Source: Streptomyces lydicus (GTDB lineage: Bacteria; Actinomycetota; Actinomycetes; Streptomycetales; Streptomycetaceae). Taken from it: a DNA stretch of 64,000 nucleotides. Numbering within the stretch: the stretch's first letter is position 1; each line of letters begins with the position of its first letter. The stretch covers positions 7,440,001 to 7,504,000 of the forward strand of contig NZ_RDTE01000003.1 of NCBI RefSeq assembly GCF_004125265.1, in the 5' to 3' direction. The notes under the pieces were generated by a model. It ran no database searches. It worked only from the letters and a program-made list of their open reading frames with translations, and was not told the origin of the DNA. Positions 19,108 to 28,615 of the stretch are shown piece by piece. A program made the position numbers and the translations under genes.

Positions 19108-21776
19108 TGGAGTCGGCTGAAATCCGCCGCCGCTGGCTGCGCTTCTTCGAGGAGCGCGGGCACACCGTCGTGCCGTCGGCGTCGCTCATCGCGGACGACC
19201 CGACGCTGCTGCTCGTCAACGCGGGCATGGTCCCCTTCAAGCCGTACTTCCTCGGTGAGGTCAAGCCGCCCGCCCCGCGCGCCACCAGCGTCCAGAAGTG
19301 CGTCCGTACGCCGGACATCGAAGAGGTCGGCAAGACCACCCGGCACGGCACGTTCTTCCAGATGTGCGGCAACTTCTCCTTCGGCGACTACTTCAAGGAA
19401 GGCGCCATCAAGTACGCCTGGGAGCTGCTGACCGGCTCCCAGGCCGACGGCGGCTACGGCCTCGACCCGGAGAAGCTCTGGATCACCGTCTACCTGGAGG
19501 ACGACGAGGCCGAGCGCATCTGGCACGACGTCATCGGCGTGCCCAAGGAGCGCATCCAGCGGCTGGGCAAGAAGGAGAACTACTGGTCCATGGGCGTCCC
19601 GGGCCCCTGCGGCCCGTGCTCCGAGATCAACTACGACCGCGGCCCGGACTTCGGCGTCGAGGGCGGCCCGGCCGTCAACGACGAGCGGTACGTGGAGATC
19701 TGGAACCTGGTCTTCATGCAGTACGAGCGGGGCGCGGGCACGAGCAAGGAGGACTTCGAGATCCTCGGCGAGCTGCCCAGCAAGAACATCGACACCGGCC
19801 TCGGCCTCGAGCGCCTGGCGATGATCCTGCAGGACGTCCCGAACATGTACGAGACGGACACCCTCCGGGTCGTCATCGACAAGGCCACCGAGCTCTCCGG
19901 CGTGCACTACGGCGCCTCGGACGCCACCGATGTCTCGCTGCGCGTCGTCGCCGACCACATCCGTACGTCCACGATGCTCGTCGGCGACGGCGTCACCCCC
20001 GGCAACGAGGGCCGCGGCTATGTCCTGCGCCGCATCATGCGCCGCGCCATCCGCAACATGCGCCTGCTCGGCGCCAGTGGGCTGGTCGTCGGCGAGCTGC
20101 TGGACGTGGTCATCAAGACCATGGGCCAGCAGTACCCGGAGCTGCTGGAGGACCGCCGCCGCATCGAGACGGTCGCCCTCGCCGAGGAGGCCGCCTTCGT
20201 CAAGACGCTGAAGGCCGGCACCAACATCCTCGACACCGCCGTCACCGACACCAAGACGGCCGGTGGCACGGTCCTGCCCGGCGACAAGGCCTTCCTGCTC
20301 CACGACACCTGGGGCTTCCCGATCGACCTCACCCTCGAAATGGCCGCCGAACAGGGCCTTTCGGTGGACGAGGACGGCTTCCGCCGCCTGATGAAGGAGC
20401 AGCGGGACCGCGCCAAGGCCGACGCCCAGGCCAAGAAGAGCGGCCATGCCGACCTGTCGGCCTACCGCGAGGTCGCCGACAAGTCCGGCGCCACGGAATT
20501 CACCGGTTACAGCGCCACCGAGGGCGAGTCCACCGTCGTCGGCCTGCTGGTCAATGGCGTCCCGGCGCCCGCCGCCCATGAGGGCGACGACGTCGAGGTC
20601 GTCCTGGACCGCACCCCCTTCTACGCCGAGGGCGGCGGCCAGCTCGCCGACACCGGCCGGATCAAGCTGGAATCCGGCGCCGTCGTCGAGGTCCGCGACG
20701 TCCAGCAGCCGGTGCCCGGCGTCACGGTCCACAAGGGCGTCGTCCAGGTCGGCGAGGTGGTGCTCGGCTCCGCCGGGTACGCCGCCATCGACGTCACCCG
20801 CCGGCGGGCCATCGCCCGCGCCCACAGCGCCACCCACCTCACCCACCAGGCGCTGCGCGACGCCCTCGGCCCGACGGCCGCCCAGGCCGGTTCGGAGAAC
20901 TCCCCGGGCCGCTTCCGCTTCGACTTCGGCTCGCCGGCCGCCGTGCCCGGCACGGTCCTCACCGACGTCGAGCAGAAGATCAACGACGTGCTCTCCCGTG
21001 AGCTCGACGTCCATGCCGAGGTCATGAGCATGGACGACGCCAAGAAGCAGGGCGCCATCGCCGAGTTCGGCGAGAAGTACGGCGACCGCGTCCGGGTGGT
21101 CACCATCGGTGACTTCTCCAAGGAGCTGTGCGGCGGCACCCACGTCCACAACACAGCCCAGCTGGGCCTGGTGAAGCTGCTCGGCGAGTCCTCCATCGGC
21201 TCCGGCGTACGCCGCGTCGAGGCGCTGGTCGGCGTGGACGCCTACAAGTTCCTGGCCCGTGAGCACACCGTCGTCTCCCAGCTCACCGAGCTGGTCAAGG
21301 GACGCCCGGAGGAGCTGCCCGAGAAGATCTCCGGCGTTCTGGCGAAGCTGAAGGACGCCGAGAAGGAGATCGAGAAGTTCCGCGCGGAGAAGGTGCTGCA
21401 GGCCGCCGCCGGGCTGGCCGAGGGCGCCAAGGACGTGCGCGGTGTGGCGCTGGCCGCCGGCCAGGTCCCGGACGGTACCTCCGCCGACGACCTGCGCAAG
21501 CTGGTGCTCGATGTGCGCGGGCGGATCCAGGGCGGCCGGGCCGCCGTTGTGGCGCTCTTCACAGTGGCCAATGGCCGCCCGGTGACGGTCATCGCCACCA
21601 ACGAGGCCGCCCGCGAGCGCGGCATCAAGGCCGGTGACCTGGTCCGTACCGCCGCCAAGACGCTCGGCGGCGGTGGCGGCGGCAAGCCGGACGTCGCCCA
21701 GGGCGGCGGGCAGAACGCCGCCGCGGTGCCCGAGGCCATCGAGGCCGTCGAGCGCCTTGTCGCCGAGGCGGCCTGA
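19107..21776 (+). CDS. alaS: Alanine-tRNA ligase
   Basis: Class II synthetase charging and editing tRNA-Ala. ATG at 19107 after AAAAGAGG. Catalytic core: NAGMVPFKPYFLGE, RHGTFFQMCGNFSFGDYFK, and motif 3 GNEGRGYVLRRIMRRA near residue 294. The editing domain has HSATHLTHQALR (near residue 573) and the CGGTH zinc ligands (near 676). A DHHA1-type C-terminal domain ends with the glycine-rich GGGGGGKPDVAQGGG. 889 residues, full length. Followed five bases later by ruvX. Confidence 0.98.
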   Translation: MESAEIRRRWLRFFEERGHTVVPSASLIADDPTLLLVNAGMVPFKPYFLGEVKPPAPRATSVQKCVRTPDIEEVGKTTRHGTFFQMCGNFSFGDYFKEGAIKYAWELLTGSQADGGYGLDPEKLWITVYLEDDEAERIWHDVIGVPKERIQRLGKKENYWSMGVPGPCGPCSEINYDRGPDFGVEGGPAVNDERYVEIWNLVFMQYERGAGTSKEDFEILGELPSKNIDTGLGLERLAMILQDVPNMYETDTLRVVIDKATELSGVHYGASDATDVSLRVVADHIRTSTMLVGDGVTPGNEGRGYVLRRIMRRAIRNMRLLGASGLVVGELLDVVIKTMGQQYPELLEDRRRIETVALAEEAAFVKTLKAGTNILDTAVTDTKTAGGTVLPGDKAFLLHDTWGFPIDLTLEMAAEQGLSVDEDGFRRLMKEQRDRAKADAQAKKSGHADLSAYREVADKSGATEFTGYSATEGESTVVGLLVNGVPAPAAHEGDDVEVVLDRTPFYAEGGGQLADTGRIKLESGAVVEVRDVQQPVPGVTVHKGVVQVGEVVLGSAGYAAIDVTRRRAIARAHSATHLTHQALRDALGPTAAQAGSENSPGRFRFDFGSPAAVPGTVLTDVEQKINDVLSRELDVHAEVMSMDDAKKQGAIAEFGEKYGDRVRVVTIGDFSKELCGGTHVHNTAQLGLVKLLGESSIGSGVRRVEALVGVDAYKFLAREHTVVSQLTELVKGRPEELPEKISGVLAKLKDAEKEIEKFRAEKVLQAAAGLAEGAKDVRGVALAAGQVPDGTSADDLRKLVLDVRGRIQGGRAAVVALFTVANGRPVTVIATNEAARERGIKAGDLVRTAAKTLGGGGGGKPDVAQGGGQNAAAVPEAIEAVERLVAEAA

Positions 21777-21781
21777 CGCGC

Positions 21782-22255
21782 GTGAGTGAGATGCGACGCG
21801 GACGGCGCATCGCCGTGGATGTCGGGGACGCCCGTATCGGGGTCGCCTCGTGCGACCCCGACGGGGTCCTCGCCACCCCCGTCGAGACCGTCCCGGGGCG
21901 TGACGTCCCGTCAGCGCACCGCCGGCTCAAGGCGATCGTCGAGGAGTACGAACCCCTCGAAGTCGTGGTCGGCCTGCCCCGCTCCCTCAGTGGGGGAGAG
22001 GGGCCGGCCGCGGCCAAGGTCCGGGGCTTCGCCCAGGAGATGGCCCGGAACATCGCACCCGTAGGGGTCCGGCTGGTCGACGAGCGGATGTCGACGGTCA
22101 CGGCCACCCAGGGGCTGCGGGCCTCGGGTGTGCGCAGCAAGAAGGGCCGCTCGGTGGTCGACCAGGCCGCCGCGGTGGTGATCCTGCAGAGCGCGCTGGA
22201 GGCCGAACGTGTCTCCGGGGAGCCTCCGGGAGAGAGCGTCGAAGTGGTCATCTGA
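21782..22255 (+). CDS. ruvX: Holliday junction resolvase-like protein RuvX/YqgF
   Basis: RNase H-fold protein acting on rRNA precursors (16S 3' or 5' end maturation) or on Holliday junctions; the name follows the family. DVGDARIGVAS near residue 13, VVGLPRSLSG near 61, DERMSTVTA near 100 and DQAAAVVILQSAL near 127 carry the acidic active-site positions. 157 residues. The GTG at 21782 and the ATG at 21791 are both possible; neither has a ribosome binding site, consistent with coupling to alaS just upstream. Confidence 0.92.
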   Translation: MSEMRRGRRIAVDVGDARIGVASCDPDGVLATPVETVPGRDVPSAHRRLKAIVEEYEPLEVVVGLPRSLSGGEGPAAAKVRGFAQEMARNIAPVGVRLVDERMSTVTATQGLRASGVRSKKGRSVVDQAAAVVILQSALEAERVSGEPPGESVEVVI

Positions 22256-22382
22256 TCGCGGTACGGTAACGTTCCGCGCGATGTGCGGCGTTCGAACAGC
22301 CGCGCGTGCAAGTAGAGGCGGGTCGGATTCAGCAAGCGCGCTGCCGGTCCGGAGCACACCGTCTCTCGGCTCTAGGGGATCG

Positions 22383-24083
22383 ATGACCGAGTATGGCCGG
22401 GGCTACGGCTCCGAACCGTGGCACCCCGAGGACCCGCTCTACGGTGAGCAGGGTGCCTCCAGAGGCCAGGCGCAGCAGCCCCCGTGGGACGGACAGCAGG
22501 CCGCCCGGTATCCCCAGCAACACGCCGGCCCGTACGCCGAGCAGCAGTACAACGGCGGCTGGGACGGTACGCAGGGCGGGCAGCTGCCGTACGACCCGTA
22601 CGACCCCTACGGGCAGCAGCAGCCGCCGGTCGATCCGTACAGCGGGACGAGCCCCGACTACTACGCCACCCCCGACGCCTATCCGCCGCCACAGCCGCAG
22701 CACCTGCAGCAGCAGGCGCATCAGCAGCAGATGCAGCAGCAACAGCAGCAGTACCAGCAGGCGCCGCATCCGCAGCAGCAGAGCCCGCAGTATCCGCAGC
22801 AGCCGGAGCCGCAGCCGCACTACGGCGACGGCGACGGCTCCGGTGACGACTGGCGGGCCGAGCAGGAGCCCCGCGAGCCGGAGCCGGAGCATGCGTTCTT
22901 CGCGGGCGGCGGGGACGACGACCACGACGACGACCCGCGCGAGACCCGCCGGGCCGACCGCGAGCGCCGCGGCAAGAAGAACGGCGGCAAGAAGAACAAA
23001 CGGCGCAGCGGCACCGCCTGCCTGGTCGTCGCGCTGGTCTTCGCCGGAGCCGTGGGCGCGGTCGGCTACTTCGGCTACGACTTCTTCATGGCCCACTTCG
23101 GGTCGGCCCCCGATTACGACGGGGAGGGGTCCGGCGAGGTCCAGGTCGACATTCCGGACGGTTCGACGCTCGCGGAAATGGGCCAGATCCTCCAGCGCGA
23201 GGGCGTCATCAAGAGCCCCGGAGCCTTTACCGAGGCGGCCGGTGAGAACCAGCAGGCCAACAGCATGCAGCCGGGCACGTACACACTGCGCAAGCAGATG
23301 TCCGGCGCCGCGGCCATCGACCTGATGCTGGATCCCAAGAGCCGTAACGGCCTCACGATCCGTGAAGGCCTGCGGGCCGCCGACGTCTACAAACTCATCG
23401 ACAAAAAGCTGCACCTCAAGGCGGGCACGACCAAGGGTGTGGCGAAGAACGACGTCAAGAGCCTCGGGCTGCCGTCGTGGGCCGACGACTCGCCGAAGAT
23501 AAAGGACCCGCTGGAGGGATTCCTCTACCCGTCGACCTACAGCGTCGGCGGAAAGGCGAAGCCGGCCGCGGTCCTCAAGCAGATGGTGGCGCGGGCGAAC
23601 CAGGTGTACACGCAGTACGACCTGGAAGGAAAGGCCCGCACGCTCAAGCTCGACTCGCCGATGCAGCTGCTGACCGTCGCCAGCCTCACGCAGGCCGAAG
23701 GCAAGTACAAGCATGACTTCGTCAAGGTCGCGCGCGTCGTCTACAACCGCCTCAAGCCGAACAACACGGAGACGTACGGCCTGCTGGACTTCGACTCGAC
23801 GGTGAATTACGCGAAATCCCAGAGCACGCTGGACACCGGCTCCGTCGACAATCTGCGCAATTTCAACGATCCCTACAACACCTACAAGTTCAAGGGACTG
23901 CCGCCGGGCCCGATCGGCAATCCGGGTGAAGTGGCGCTCAAGTCGGCCATCGCCCCGGCCAAGGGCAACTGGTACTACTTCGTCTCGATCAACCCGGAAA
24001 AGACGCTGTTCGCCGAGACGAACGAAGAGCACGAGCGGAACCGGCGCATCTACGAAAAGGAACAAGAGAAAAACAAGCAATGA
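22383..24083 (+). CDS. mltG: Endolytic murein transglycosylase MltG (YceG) with long disordered N-terminus
   Basis: Membrane enzyme that cleaves nascent peptidoglycan strands and so sets glycan length. ATG at 22383 after AGGGG. Residues 1-205 are a Tyr/Gly/Pro/Gln-rich cytoplasmic region (QQQ runs near 103-145) and a Lys/Arg-rich patch, followed by one membrane helix near 210-232 and the YceG domain. Catalytic Glu is in LTQAEGKYKH near residue 439. 566 residues versus about 340 in E. coli. The last four bases overlap aroE. Confidence 0.94.
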   Translation: MTEYGRGYGSEPWHPEDPLYGEQGASRGQAQQPPWDGQQAARYPQQHAGPYAEQQYNGGWDGTQGGQLPYDPYDPYGQQQPPVDPYSGTSPDYYATPDAYPPPQPQHLQQQAHQQQMQQQQQQYQQAPHPQQQSPQYPQQPEPQPHYGDGDGSGDDWRAEQEPREPEPEHAFFAGGGDDDHDDDPRETRRADRERRGKKNGGKKNKRRSGTACLVVALVFAGAVGAVGYFGYDFFMAHFGSAPDYDGEGSGEVQVDIPDGSTLAEMGQILQREGVIKSPGAFTEAAGENQQANSMQPGTYTLRKQMSGAAAIDLMLDPKSRNGLTIREGLRAADVYKLIDKKLHLKAGTTKGVAKNDVKSLGLPSWADDSPKIKDPLEGFLYPSTYSVGGKAKPAAVLKQMVARANQVYTQYDLEGKARTLKLDSPMQLLTVASLTQAEGKYKHDFVKVARVVYNRLKPNNTETYGLLDFDSTVNYAKSQSTLDTGSVDNLRNFNDPYNTYKFKGLPPGPIGNPGEVALKSAIAPAKGNWYYFVSINPEKTLFAETNEEHERNRRIYEKEQEKNKQ

Positions 24084-24907
24084 GCGCCACCCGTCGAGCC
24101 GCGGTGCTCGGATCCCCGATTGCCCACTCCCTCTCGCCGGTACTGCACCGCGCGGCCTACCGGGAACTCGGGCTGAGCGACTGGACCTACGACCGCCACG
24201 AGGTCGACGAAGCGGCACTGCCCGCCTTCATGGAGCGCCTGGACGCCACCTGGGCGGGGCTCTCGCTGACCATGCCGCTCAAGCGGGCGGTGATCCCGCT
24301 GCTCGACGAGATCAGCCCCACGGCGTCCTCGGTCGAGGCGGTGAACACCGTCGTCCTCGCCGCCGACGGGCGCCGCCTGGGTGACAACACCGACATCCCC
24401 GGCATGCTCGCCGCGCTGCGCGAGCGCGGGGTGGGGCAGGTCGAGCGGGCGTCGGTGCTGGGCGCCGGCGCCACCGCCTCCTCGGCGCTCGCCGCGCTCT
24501 CCCGTATCTGCACCGGTGAGGTCACCGCGTACGTCCGCAGCCGGGCGCGCGCCGACGAGATGCGCGGCTGGGGCGAGCGGCTGGGCGTCACGGTCCGCAC
24601 CGCCGCCTGGGAGGACGCCGCCGCGGCCTTCGAGGCGCCGCTGACCATCGCGACCACCCCGGCGGGCACCACCGACGCGCTCGCCGCCGCCGTCCCCGAA
24701 CGGCCCGGCACGCTCTTCGACGTCCTCTACGAGCCCTGGCCGACGACGCTGGCCACCGCCTGGGCCGCCCGCGGGGGAGCCGTGGTGGGCGGTCTCGACC
24801 TGCTGGTCCACCAGGCCGTACTGCAGGTGGAGCAGATGACGGGGCGGTCCCCGGCGCCCCTGGCCGCGATGCGGGGGGCCGGGGAGGCGGCGCTCGCCGC
24901 CCGCTGA
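24080..24907 (+). CDS. aroE: Shikimate dehydrogenase
   Basis: NADP-dependent reduction of 3-dehydroshikimate to shikimate. The ATG overlaps the mltG stop (ATGA). Substrate side: GSPIAHSLSP near residue 11 and TMPLKRAVIP near 70, with the catalytic Lys; DNTDIPGM near 101 holds the catalytic Asp. The nucleotide fold has GAGATASSAL. 275 residues. aroC, aroK, aroB and aroQ follow, so five shikimate pathway genes are clustered. Confidence 0.95.
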   Translation: MSATRRAAVLGSPIAHSLSPVLHRAAYRELGLSDWTYDRHEVDEAALPAFMERLDATWAGLSLTMPLKRAVIPLLDEISPTASSVEAVNTVVLAADGRRLGDNTDIPGMLAALRERGVGQVERASVLGAGATASSALAALSRICTGEVTAYVRSRARADEMRGWGERLGVTVRTAAWEDAAAAFEAPLTIATTPAGTTDALAAAVPERPGTLFDVLYEPWPTTLATAWAARGGAVVGGLDLLVHQAVLQVEQMTGRSPAPLAAMRGAGEAALAAR

Positions 24908-25047
24908 CCCGCCGGTCCGGGCCCGCTCCGGTCCCTCGCTGTCCGCGCGCCCGGTCCGCCTCCTGGACTGGGCGCCGCCGCTCGCCCGCGACGTGGGAGG
25001 ATCGGGGGGAAGACCGTACGCGGATGAGCAGTACATGAGGAGCACCG

Positions 25048-26232
25048 TTGAGCAGGTTGCGCTGGCTGACGGCGGGGGAGTCGCACGGCCCCGCACTCGT
25101 GGCGACGCTGGAAGGCCTTCCGGCCGGAGTCCCGATCACCACGGAGCTGGTGGCGGACGCACTGGCGAGGCGCCGGCTCGGCTATGGCCGCGGTGCCCGG
25201 ATGAAGTTCGAGCAGGACGAGGTCACGTTCCTGGGCGGGGTGCGGCACGGCCTGTCGCTGGGCTCGCCGGTGGCCGTGATGGTCGGCAACACCGAGTGGC
25301 CCAAGTGGGAGCAGGTGATGGCGGCCGACCCGGTGGATCCGGAGGCGCTGGCCGCACTCGCCCGTAACGCGCCGCTGACCCGTCCCCGCCCCGGCCACGC
25401 CGACCTCGCCGGTATGCAGAAGTACGGCTTCGACGAGGCCCGCCCGATCCTGGAGCGCGCCTCCGCCCGCGAGACCGCCGCCCGGGTCGCCCTGGGCGCG
25501 GTGGCCCGCTCCTTCCTCAAGGAGACGGCCGGTATCGAGATCGTCTCGCACGTCGTCGAGCTGGCCGCGGCCAAGGCCCCGTACGGGGTCTACCCGAAGC
25601 CCTCCGACGTCGAGCGGCTGGATGCCGACCCGGTGCGCTGCCTGGACGCGGACGCGAGCAAGGCGATGGTCGCCGAGATCGACCAGGCCCACAAGGACGG
25701 CGACACCCTCGGCGGTGTGGTCGAGGTGCTGGCGTACGGCGTGCCGGTGGGCCTGGGCTCCCACGTCCACTGGGACCGGCGCCTGGACGCCCGGCTGGCC
25801 GCCGCGCTCATGGGGATCCAGGCGATCAAGGGCGTCGAGGTCGGCGACGGCTTCGACCTGGCCCGGGTGCCCGGCTCGAAGGCCCATGACGAGATCGTCT
25901 CCACCGACGACGGCATCAAGCGCAGCTCGGGCCGCTCCGGCGGCACCGAGGGCGGGCTGACCACCGGCGAGCTGCTGCGGGTGCGGGCCGCGATGAAGCC
26001 GATCGCGACGGTGCCGAAGGCACTGGCGACCATCGATGTGAGCACCGGTGAGGCGGCCAAGGCGCACCACCAGCGCTCGGACGTCTGCGCCGTGCCGGCC
26101 GCGGGCATCGTCGCCGAGGCGATGGTGGCCCTGGTCCTGGCGGACGCCGTGGTGGAGAAGTTCGGCGGCGACAGCGTGCCGGAGACCCGCCGCAATGTGC
26201 GGACCTACCTCGACCACCTGGCGATCCGATGA
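25048..26232 (+). CDS. aroC: Chorismate synthase
   Basis: FMN-dependent last step of the shikimate pathway, converting EPSP to chorismate. The TTG at 25048 follows GAGGAG by five bases and gives MSRLRWLTAGESHGP, the canonical N-terminus. Other signatures: RPRPGHADLAGMQKYGF near residue 112, ASARETAARVALGA, and GRSGGTEGGLTTGE near 293. 394 residues. 140 bases of non-coding sequence separate it from aroE. Its last bases overlap the aroK start. Confidence 0.97.
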   Translation: MSRLRWLTAGESHGPALVATLEGLPAGVPITTELVADALARRRLGYGRGARMKFEQDEVTFLGGVRHGLSLGSPVAVMVGNTEWPKWEQVMAADPVDPEALAALARNAPLTRPRPGHADLAGMQKYGFDEARPILERASARETAARVALGAVARSFLKETAGIEIVSHVVELAAAKAPYGVYPKPSDVERLDADPVRCLDADASKAMVAEIDQAHKDGDTLGGVVEVLAYGVPVGLGSHVHWDRRLDARLAAALMGIQAIKGVEVGDGFDLARVPGSKAHDEIVSTDDGIKRSSGRSGGTEGGLTTGELLRVRAAMKPIATVPKALATIDVSTGEAAKAHHQRSDVCAVPAAGIVAEAMVALVLADAVVEKFGGDSVPETRRNVRTYLDHLAIR

Positions 26233-26783
26233 CGTCGCCGGTCGTCGTGCTGATCGGCCCGCCCGGGGCCGGCAAGTCGACGGTGGGCGCGCTGCTGGCC
26301 GAGCGGCTGGACGTCGGCTACCGGGACACCGACGCCGATATCGTCGCCACGGCCGGCCGCCCGATCGCCGAGATCTTCATCGACGAGGGCGAGCCGCACT
26401 TCCGCGAGCTGGAGCGGACGGCGGTGCGCGAAGCGCTGGAGAGCCACCCCGGGGTGCTCTCGCTCGGCGGCGGCGCGATCCTGGACGACGGCACCCGCAC
26501 GCTGCTCGCCGGGCTGCCGGTGGTCTTCCTGGACGTACAACTCGCCGACGCCGTCAAGCGGGTGGGCCTGGACGCGCCCCGCCCGCTGCTGGCCGTCAAC
26601 CCCCGCAAGCAGTGGCGCGAGCTGATGGAGCGCCGCCGCCCGCTGTACACCGAGGTCGCGCGCGCCGTGATCGAAACGGGGGAGCGCACCCCCGAGCAGG
26701 TCGCCGAGGCGATCCTGGACGCTTTGGAGCTACGGTCGGCCGCGGGGAGCCCGCGGGCCGCCCACAGGGAGGAACAGGCATGA
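26229..26783 (+). CDS. aroK: Shikimate kinase
   Basis: ATP-dependent phosphorylation of shikimate. ATG overlaps the aroC stop (ATGA). Walker A GPPGAGKST near residue 11, shikimate-binding RDTDADI near 33, and GGGAIL near 80, then the LID-region arginine in VGLDAPRPLLA. 184 residues. The last four bases overlap aroB. Confidence 0.96.
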   Translation: MTSPVVVLIGPPGAGKSTVGALLAERLDVGYRDTDADIVATAGRPIAEIFIDEGEPHFRELERTAVREALESHPGVLSLGGGAILDDGTRTLLAGLPVVFLDVQLADAVKRVGLDAPRPLLAVNPRKQWRELMERRRPLYTEVARAVIETGERTPEQVAEAILDALELRSAAGSPRAAHREEQA

Positions 26784-27871
26784 CGGAGCAGGCCACCCGT
26801 ATCCAGGTCGGCGGCACGGCGGGCACCGACCCGTACGAGGTGCTCGTCGGGCGGCGGCTGCTCGGCGAACTCGCGGGCCTGATCGGCGAGAGCGCGAAGC
26901 GTGTGGCGGTGCTGCACCCGGAGGCGCTGGCCGCCACCGGTGAGGCGCTGCGCGAGGACCTGGCCTCCCAGGGCTACGAGGCGATCGCCATCCAGCTGCC
27001 GAACGCCGAGGAGTCCAAGACCGCCGAGGTCGCGGCGTACTGCTGGAAGGCGCTCGGCCAGTCCGGCTTCACCCGCAGCGATGTGATCGTCGGGGTCGGC
27101 GGCGGCGCCACCACCGACCTGGCCGGCTTCGTCGCCGCAACGTGGCTGCGCGGGGTCCGCTGGATCGCGGTGCCCACCACCGTCCTCGGCATGGTGGACG
27201 CGGCGGTCGGCGGCAAGACCGGCATCAACACCGCCGAGGGCAAGAACCTCGTCGGCGCCTTCCACCCGCCGGCCGGGGTGCTCTGCGATCTGGCCGCACT
27301 CGACTCGCTGCCGGTCAACGACTACGTCTCCGGTCTGGCCGAGGTCATCAAGGCCGGCTTCATCGCCGACCCGGCGATCCTCGAACTGATCGAGTCGGAC
27401 CCCGAGGCCGCCAAGCGCCCGGACGGTGCGCACACCGCCGAGCTGATCGAGCGGGCGATCCGGGTCAAGGCCGAGGTCGTCTCCGCGGACCTCAAGGAGT
27501 CCGGCCTGCGCGAGATCCTCAACTACGGCCACACCCTCGCGCACGCCATCGAGAAGAACGAGCGCTACAACTGGCGGCACGGCGCGGCCGTCTCCGTCGG
27601 CATGGTCTTCGCCGCCGAGCTCGGCCGGATCGCCGGCCGCCTGGACGACGCCACCGCCGACCGGCACCGCTCCGTGCTGGCGTCCGTCGGGCTGCCGCTG
27701 ACCTACCGGGGCGACCAGTGGCCCAAGCTGCTGGAAACGATGAAGGTCGACAAGAAGTCCCGCGGCGACCGGCTGCGCTTCATCGTCCTGGACGGCCTCG
27801 CCAAGCCGACCGTCCTGGAGGGCCCGGACCCGGCCATGCTGCTCGCCGCACACGCGGAGATCGCGGCATGA
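26780..27871 (+). CDS. aroB: 3-Dehydroquinate synthase
   Basis: NAD- and zinc-dependent cyclase making 3-dehydroquinate from DAHP. The ATG at 26780 follows GGGAGGAAC. NAD-binding GGGATTDLAGF near residue 112, the PTTVLGMVDAAVGGKTGIN block near 132, and metal ligands in AEVIKAGFI and LNYGHTLAHAIE and the RHGAAVSVGM stretch. 363 residues. Last four bases overlap aroQ. Confidence 0.97.
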   Translation: MTEQATRIQVGGTAGTDPYEVLVGRRLLGELAGLIGESAKRVAVLHPEALAATGEALREDLASQGYEAIAIQLPNAEESKTAEVAAYCWKALGQSGFTRSDVIVGVGGGATTDLAGFVAATWLRGVRWIAVPTTVLGMVDAAVGGKTGINTAEGKNLVGAFHPPAGVLCDLAALDSLPVNDYVSGLAEVIKAGFIADPAILELIESDPEAAKRPDGAHTAELIERAIRVKAEVVSADLKESGLREILNYGHTLAHAIEKNERYNWRHGAAVSVGMVFAAELGRIAGRLDDATADRHRSVLASVGLPLTYRGDQWPKLLETMKVDKKSRGDRLRFIVLDGLAKPTVLEGPDPAMLLAAHAEIAA

Positions 27872-28320
27872 GCGGCAGCACGCCCCGGCGGGTGCTCGTC
27901 CTCAACGGGCCCAACCTCGGCCGGCTGGGCTCCCGTGAGCCCGAGGTCTACGGCGCCACCTCCTACGCCGGACTGGTCCAGGAGTGCGCCCGGCTCGGCA
28001 AGGAGCTGGGCTTCGAGGCCGAGGTCCGGGAGACCAACGACGAGGCCGAGATGATCCGCTGGCTGCACGAGGCCGCCGACGGATCGCTCCCGGTCGTCAT
28101 CAACCCGGGTGCCTTCACGCACTACTCGTACGCCATGCGGGACGCGGCCGCCCAGCGCACCGCCCCGCTGATCGAGGTGCACATCTCGAACCCGTACGCG
28201 CGCGAGGAGTTCCGCCACCACTCGGTCCTCGCGGCCGTCGCCAGCGGCACGGTCGCCGGCTTCGGCATCGGCTCCTACCGCCTCGCGCTCCGTGCGCTGG
28301 CCGAGGAACTGAACGGCTGA
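27868..28320 (+). CDS. aroQ: Type II 3-dehydroquinate dehydratase
   Basis: Dehydrates 3-dehydroquinate to 3-dehydroshikimate by the dodecameric type II route. ATG overlaps the aroB stop (ATGA). NGPNLGRLGSREPEVYG near residue 13 has the catalytic Tyr and the flexible-loop Arg; INPGAFTHYSYA near 78 and EVHISNPYAREEFRHHS near 103 complete the site. 150 residues. Last gene of the aro group. Confidence 0.95.
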   Translation: MSGSTPRRVLVLNGPNLGRLGSREPEVYGATSYAGLVQECARLGKELGFEAEVRETNDEAEMIRWLHEAADGSLPVVINPGAFTHYSYAMRDAAAQRTAPLIEVHISNPYAREEFRHHSVLAAVASGTVAGFGIGSYRLALRALAEELNG

Positions 28321-28615
28321 CGCCGCCTGGACGCCCTCTGGAGGGCACCTTTCCCCGCCCCCGGCCGTTCCCGCACCGAGCGCCGGGGGCCGCGGGCGCT
28401 CCCGCCGCGTCCGGGAGGGTACCGTTCGCACCAGCACCCGCCCACGCCGACGGCCGTGGGGCACAACGGCCCCTCCGGGCCGCCGGGTTGGTTACCGTCG
28501 GGCGCACCGGGCAGCCGAGCCCCGGCGCCTGGGGGCACCCCACCTGGCGAGAGCCGGAGGAGCACCGCACCACCTCGACCACACGAGTCGACCGCACGAG
28601 ACGGAGAGCCACCGG
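28321..28615. other. Non-coding region between aroQ and the P-loop gene
   Basis: Contains a small GCCCTCTGGAGGGC hairpin at about 28332-28345, followed by ACCTTTCC, which may end the aro transcript. The rest is GC-rich with no gene that I can support. A promoter for the downstream gene is expected but not clearly seen. Confidence 0.4.

Noticed and set aside
22690..22815. CAG/GCA triplet-rich stretch as a separate repeat element
   Set aside because: It encodes the Gln-rich head of MltG in frame and needs no other explanation.
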